Assembly: GCF_022802975.1 (NCBI RefSeq) | Contig: NZ_JAFEVZ010000012.1 | Coordinates: 62,001-126,000, forward strand | Length of the DNA: 64,000 bases | Direction of reading: 5' to 3' | Source: Flavobacterium pectinovorum | Lineage (GTDB): Bacteria; Bacteroidota; Bacteroidia; Flavobacteriales; Flavobacteriaceae | Part shown: positions 61,355-64,000 of the stretch, piece after piece | How the letters are laid out: each line of letters opens with the position of its first letter | Numbering within the stretch: the first letter of the stretch is position 1 | Program-made: the position numbers and the translations under genes | Notes under the pieces: generated by a model | Told to the model about the DNA's origin: nothing | What the model saw: only the letters and a program-made list of their open reading frames with translations | Databases searched by the model: none

Positions 61355-62170
61355 TTATTGTAAAATTATTTTTAACTGATTTTGAAAATCATCGTTTTCA
61401 TTTACACCAATATGTCCCTGATTTTGCAGTGGATAAAAATTGGCGTTTGATTTTAAAAGTTTTTTTAACCGAACAGAATTATCAAAAGAAATTAATTGAT
61501 CGTCTGTTCCGTGAAAAATATAAACCGGTGCTTTTACTTTTGGCAAATACATGAAAGTATCTAAACGAAACTTCTTCATAAAATTAGGAAAAAAAGGAAC
61601 TTTCCTGCTTGATAATTCAGTAAAACTAAAATAAGGAGATTGTAAAATTAAGGCTTTTGGGTTGTTTTCAGAAGCTAAAATTGTGGCCAGCCCTGAACCA
61701 ATGGAATAACCTGCAATGGTAATTTTGTCTTCTGAATATCTTTGCTTCATTGTTTTATAAACTGTCGCGACATCCTTATTTAACTGTTCTTCGTTTTCTA
61801 TTTCACCTTCGCTTTTTCCGAAACTTCGGTAATCCAAAATAAAAATATCATATCCTAATGAAGTGTAAATTTTAGAAATACTTCCCCAGGTTTCAAGTGT
61901 TCCTGCATTTCCATGAAGATAAAACACCAAACCTTTGGAATGTTCTGCCTTAAATAAAAGTCCGTGAAGATTTACACCATCAAAGGACTTAATATTACAT
62001 TCTTCAAATTTACTATGATATTCAAACTGATAGTTTTTTGGAAGAGACGAGCTTTGAAAAATCATTCCAGTTTGATTAAAATATACATAAGAAACAGTGA
62101 TTACATAAACAACAACGAAAAATACTAAAAGTACGATCGTTAAAAATTTAAGTGTCTTTATCATTTCCAT
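61355..62170 (-). CDS. Membrane-anchored alpha/beta hydrolase
   Basis: A 271-aa serine hydrolase with an N-terminal membrane anchor (about 8-30). The oxyanion motif is LHGNAGT (86-91), the nucleophile Ser156 lies in GYSIGSG, the acid in HGTDDQLI (about 223) and the His in NQGHIGV (253). It resembles BEM46/ABHD13-like proteins of unknown substrate. Two adjacent ATGs (62170 and 62164) are possible starts. It begins 17 bases after the DEAD-like gene. Confidence 0.88.
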   Translation of the reverse strand: MEMIKTLKFLTIVLLVFFVVVYVITVSYVYFNQTGMIFQSSSLPKNYQFEYHSKFEECNIKSFDGVNLHGLLFKAEHSKGLVFYLHGNAGTLETWGSISKIYTSLGYDIFILDYRSFGKSEGEIENEEQLNKDVATVYKTMKQRYSEDKITIAGYSIGSGLATILASENNPKALILQSPYFSFTELSSRKVPFFPNFMKKFRLDTFMYLPKVKAPVYIFHGTDDQLISFDNSVRLKKLLKSNANFYPLQNQGHIGVNENDDFQNQLKIILQ

Positions 62171-62187
62171 GTAATTTCTAAAACTGA

Positions 62188-62850
62188 TTATTCCTCTTCT
62201 ATATCATCCTCTTCTTCGTCCAATTCCTCTTCACCTTCTTCATCCATATCAAACAAATAAGGTTCTAAAAGCATTTTATCAGCAAGAATTTCGATACGCT
62301 CTGTTAAATTTTCAGTAAAAATCAAACGCTGTGTCTTCGCAATACTGTTTGAAATACGCATGATCTTAGTTTCGTGACGCAATTTCAAAATTGGATCTGC
62401 ATCATCCAGAATAAACATTTTCAAACGATTAACATTATAACCTGCTGTAGTAAACATATCGCTCAGTTTATTTGGGGTTCCGATTAAAACATCAATTCCG
62501 GTAGAAATGTAGTTTTTATCGTAATCCATATCGCCTTTGTCATGGACTCCGTAAACTTCAAGATTGGTATATTTTCCGTACTTTTCAAAAAGTTCTTCCA
62601 TTGCCAAAACCTTTTCTTTGTCTTCAACAATGATAAGGGCACGCGGTGATTCTTCTGTTTTTCCAGCCAATTGCTGGATCACATTTAATACGATCGCAGT
62701 AGTTTTTCCGCTTCCTTTTCGAGAAACAACGATGGCATCTGCTCCACTTTTTATCGTCGAAAAAGTTTCCATCTGCAAAACATTTGCTTCCGTTAAACCA
62801 TTTTCAATTAAGCCGTCCTGTAACTTTTCGTTTATTTTTTTTAGTTTCAT
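62188..62850 (-). CDS. One-lobed degenerate DEAD-box helicase-like protein
   Basis: A 220-aa protein with only the first RecA lobe of a DEAD-box helicase and an acidic tail. It keeps a Q-motif-like VLQMETFSTIKSGADAIVV, Walker A SRKGSGKT (43-50) and motif Ib IGTPNKLSDMF. Motif II reads DDAD (149-152) instead of DEAD, and motif III reads FTEN instead of SAT. The second lobe with motifs IV-VI is absent. Residues 202-220 are almost all Asp and Glu. It cannot be a normal helicase; a binding or regulatory role is possible. Confidence 0.8.
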   Translation of the reverse strand: MKLKKINEKLQDGLIENGLTEANVLQMETFSTIKSGADAIVVSRKGSGKTTAIVLNVIQQLAGKTEESPRALIIVEDKEKVLAMEELFEKYGKYTNLEVYGVHDKGDMDYDKNYISTGIDVLIGTPNKLSDMFTTAGYNVNRLKMFILDDADPILKLRHETKIMRISNSIAKTQRLIFTENLTERIEILADKMLLEPYLFDMDEEGEEELDEEEDDIEEE

Positions 62851-62859
62851 TTTTTTAAT

Positions 62860-62935
62860 GCTTTAAGCTTTAAGCTATATGCTCTAAGCAAAAATTATTT
62901 ATAATTTTAATTGCCTAAAGCCTAAAGCTTAAAGC
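62860..62935. repeat. AAGCTTTAAGC inverted repeat
   Basis: GCTTTAAGCTTTAAGC (62860-62875) and GCCTAAAGCTTAAAGC (62920-62935) pair at 15 of 16 positions around a 44-base loop. It lies between the sigma-54 activator stop (62952) and the DEAD-like start (62850) and could act as a terminator. Confidence 0.6.
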
Positions 62936-62951
62936 CTATTGTGCAAAGCAC

Positions 62952-64000
62952 TTATTTGCTTGCAAACATTTTCACGTCATTTTCAGAGATTTCGTTTCCT
63001 CCCAAAATAATCAATCTTTCAACCACATTACGAAGTTCACGAATATTTCCTGTCCAGTCGTATTCCTGCAATAATTTTATGGCTTGCGCCGAAAATACTT
63101 TCACCGCGTTTCCTTGTTCCGAAGCAATTTTCTCTGTGAAATGATGAATCAAAGCCGGAATATCATCACGTCTTTCGTTTAATGGCGGAACTTTAATCAA
63201 AATTACAGCCAGACGATGGTATAAATCTTCACGGAAACGACCTTCGGCAATTTCTGTTTTTAAATCTTTATTGGTTGCAGCCACAACACGAACATCCACT
63301 TTAATATCTTTTTCGGCTCCAACTCTTGTAATCATATTTTCCTGCAACGCACGCAAAACTTTGGCCTGTGCCGAAAGACTCATGTCACCAATTTCGTCTA
63401 AGAAAATTGTTCCTTTGTCTGCTGCTTCAAACTTCCCTGCACGATCTTTCACCGCCGATGTAAAAGCTCCTTTTACGTGCCCAAACAATTCGCTTTCAAT
63501 TAATTCACTCGGAATCGCTGCGCAGTTTACTTCAATTAAAGGAAAATTGGCACGCTCACTTTTTTCGTGTAACTGATGTGCCACTAATTCCTTTCCGGTT
63601 CCGTTTGGTCCCGTAATCAAAACTCTGGCTTCGGTGGGAGCTACTTTGTCAATCATCACTTTTATATGATTGACAGACTCACTCTCCCCTACCATTTCGT
63701 AGTTCTTGCTCACTTTTTTCTTTAGAATTTTATTCTCAACTACCAGTTGTTTTTTATCTAAAGCATTTCGAACCGTATTCAGTAAACGATTTAAATCCGG
63801 CGGTTTTGAGATATAGTCAAAAGCTCCCAAACGCATCGTATGAATTGCCGTTTCCATATCACCATGACCGGAAATCATGACCATCGGAATCTCTGGTTTG
63901 ATTTTTTTCACTTCTTCTAAAACCTCAACACCGTCCATTTTTGGCATTTTGATATCACACAAAACCAAATCGTAATCGTTGTTTTTTATTTTTTCCAGAC
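62952..64000 (-). CDS. Sigma-54-dependent response regulator lacking a C-terminal HTH (partial at right edge)
   Basis: The reading frame stays open to the window edge, so the N-terminus is missing. Visible parts are the receiver domain (phospho-Asp in VLCDIKMPKMDGVEV, then PMVMISGHGD and DYISKPP) and the AAA+ activator domain. The latter has GPNGTGKELVA, ESELFGHVKGAFTSA where GAFTGA is usual, GTIFLDEIGDMSL, FREDLYHRLAVI and WTGNIRELRNVVERL. The protein then stops at EISENDVKMFASK with no Fis-type DNA-binding helix. It would activate sigma-54 RNA polymerase, perhaps from solution. Confidence 0.88.
   Translation of the reverse strand, partial: LEKIKNNDYDLVLCDIKMPKMDGVEVLEEVKKIKPEIPMVMISGHGDMETAIHTMRLGAFDYISKPPDLNRLLNTVRNALDKKQLVVENKILKKKVSKNYEMVGESESVNHIKVMIDKVAPTEARVLITGPNGTGKELVAHQLHEKSERANFPLIEVNCAAIPSELIESELFGHVKGAFTSAVKDRAGKFEAADKGTIFLDEIGDMSLSAQAKVLRALQENMITRVGAEKDIKVDVRVVAATNKDLKTEIAEGRFREDLYHRLAVILIKVPPLNERRDDIPALIHHFTEKIASEQGNAVKVFSAQAIKLLQEYDWTGNIRELRNVVERLIILGGNEISENDVKMFASK

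Noticed and set aside
1-64000. tRNA, rRNA, prophage and CRISPR
   Set aside because: Gene-free stretches were read on both strands without finding a cloverleaf, phage genes or spaced repeats; short RNAs could still be missed by eye.

Overview
The window looks like a chromosomal segment of a Flavobacterium-like member of the Bacteroidota. It is very AT-rich. Many genes are preceded by the Bacteroidota -7 box TAnnTTTG instead of a sigma-70 -10 box. Family content also fits: a long SecA with no C-terminal zinc finger, SusC-type plug motifs, PepSY proteins, a zinc-less sirtuin, DUF2795 and DUF2007 proteins, and palindromic intergenic repeats. Everything was read from the sequence; no database search was run.

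Region 1 (about 1-16.3 kb, all on the minus strand) is a Wzx/Wzy-type surface polysaccharide (capsule or exopolysaccharide) locus. In transcription order it holds a TagD-like nucleotidyltransferase, fcl and gmd (GDP-L-fucose from GDP-mannose), a Wzx flippase, a GT2, a pyruvyl transferase, a second GT2, a decayed hexapeptide acetyltransferase, a Wzy-like polymerase, a GT4, a WcaF-type acetyltransferase, a sugar epimerase/dehydratase, a second decayed gene, a third GT2, a WcaJ-type initiating transferase, a Wza-type export lipoprotein, and the first codons of a Wzc-type co-polymerase. The genes fit an undecaprenyl-PP-linked, probably fucose-containing, acetylated and possibly pyruvylated repeat unit. 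The two decayed genes suggest the polymer structure has changed recently.

Region 2 (16.3-44.6 kb) is a mosaic of housekeeping and small functional modules: an outer membrane protein, a secreted GCTD-motif protein, an ABC-F ATPase, an FKBP lipoprotein, a methyltransferase, a LolD/MacB-like ATPase, a PduO-type cobalamin adenosyltransferase, secA, a metal-uptake set (small Cys protein, TonB receptor, PepSY protein), trmH, a GNAT-sirtuin-GNAT cluster, purB, a CPA2 antiporter, a 1-Cys peroxiredoxin, an AEC transporter, an Rrf2 regulator with an NAD(P)-binding partner (YwnA/YwnB-like), and meaB. PduO and MeaB both point to B12-dependent methylmalonyl-CoA mutase elsewhere in the genome.

Region 3 (44.6-64 kb) has a pair of paralogous secreted proteins, an LtaS-like phosphotransferase, a MATE exporter, PPK2, an ECF sigma factor with an anti-sigma factor whose periplasmic part looks like a SusC plug domain, a stand-alone secreted plug-motif protein, a scramblase-like protein, an SDR, mtaB, a HAD phosphatase, DUF2007, an alpha/beta hydrolase, a one-lobed degenerate DEAD-box protein, and a sigma-54 activator that ends without a DNA-binding domain (its N-terminus lies outside the window).

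Intergenic spaces carry many long inverted repeats of 60-216 bp with perfect or near-perfect arms and no coding capacity. Several share outer or inner modules, so they look like mosaic members of mobilised palindromic repeat families. With the plug-domain anti-sigma system, these are the most unusual features of the window.
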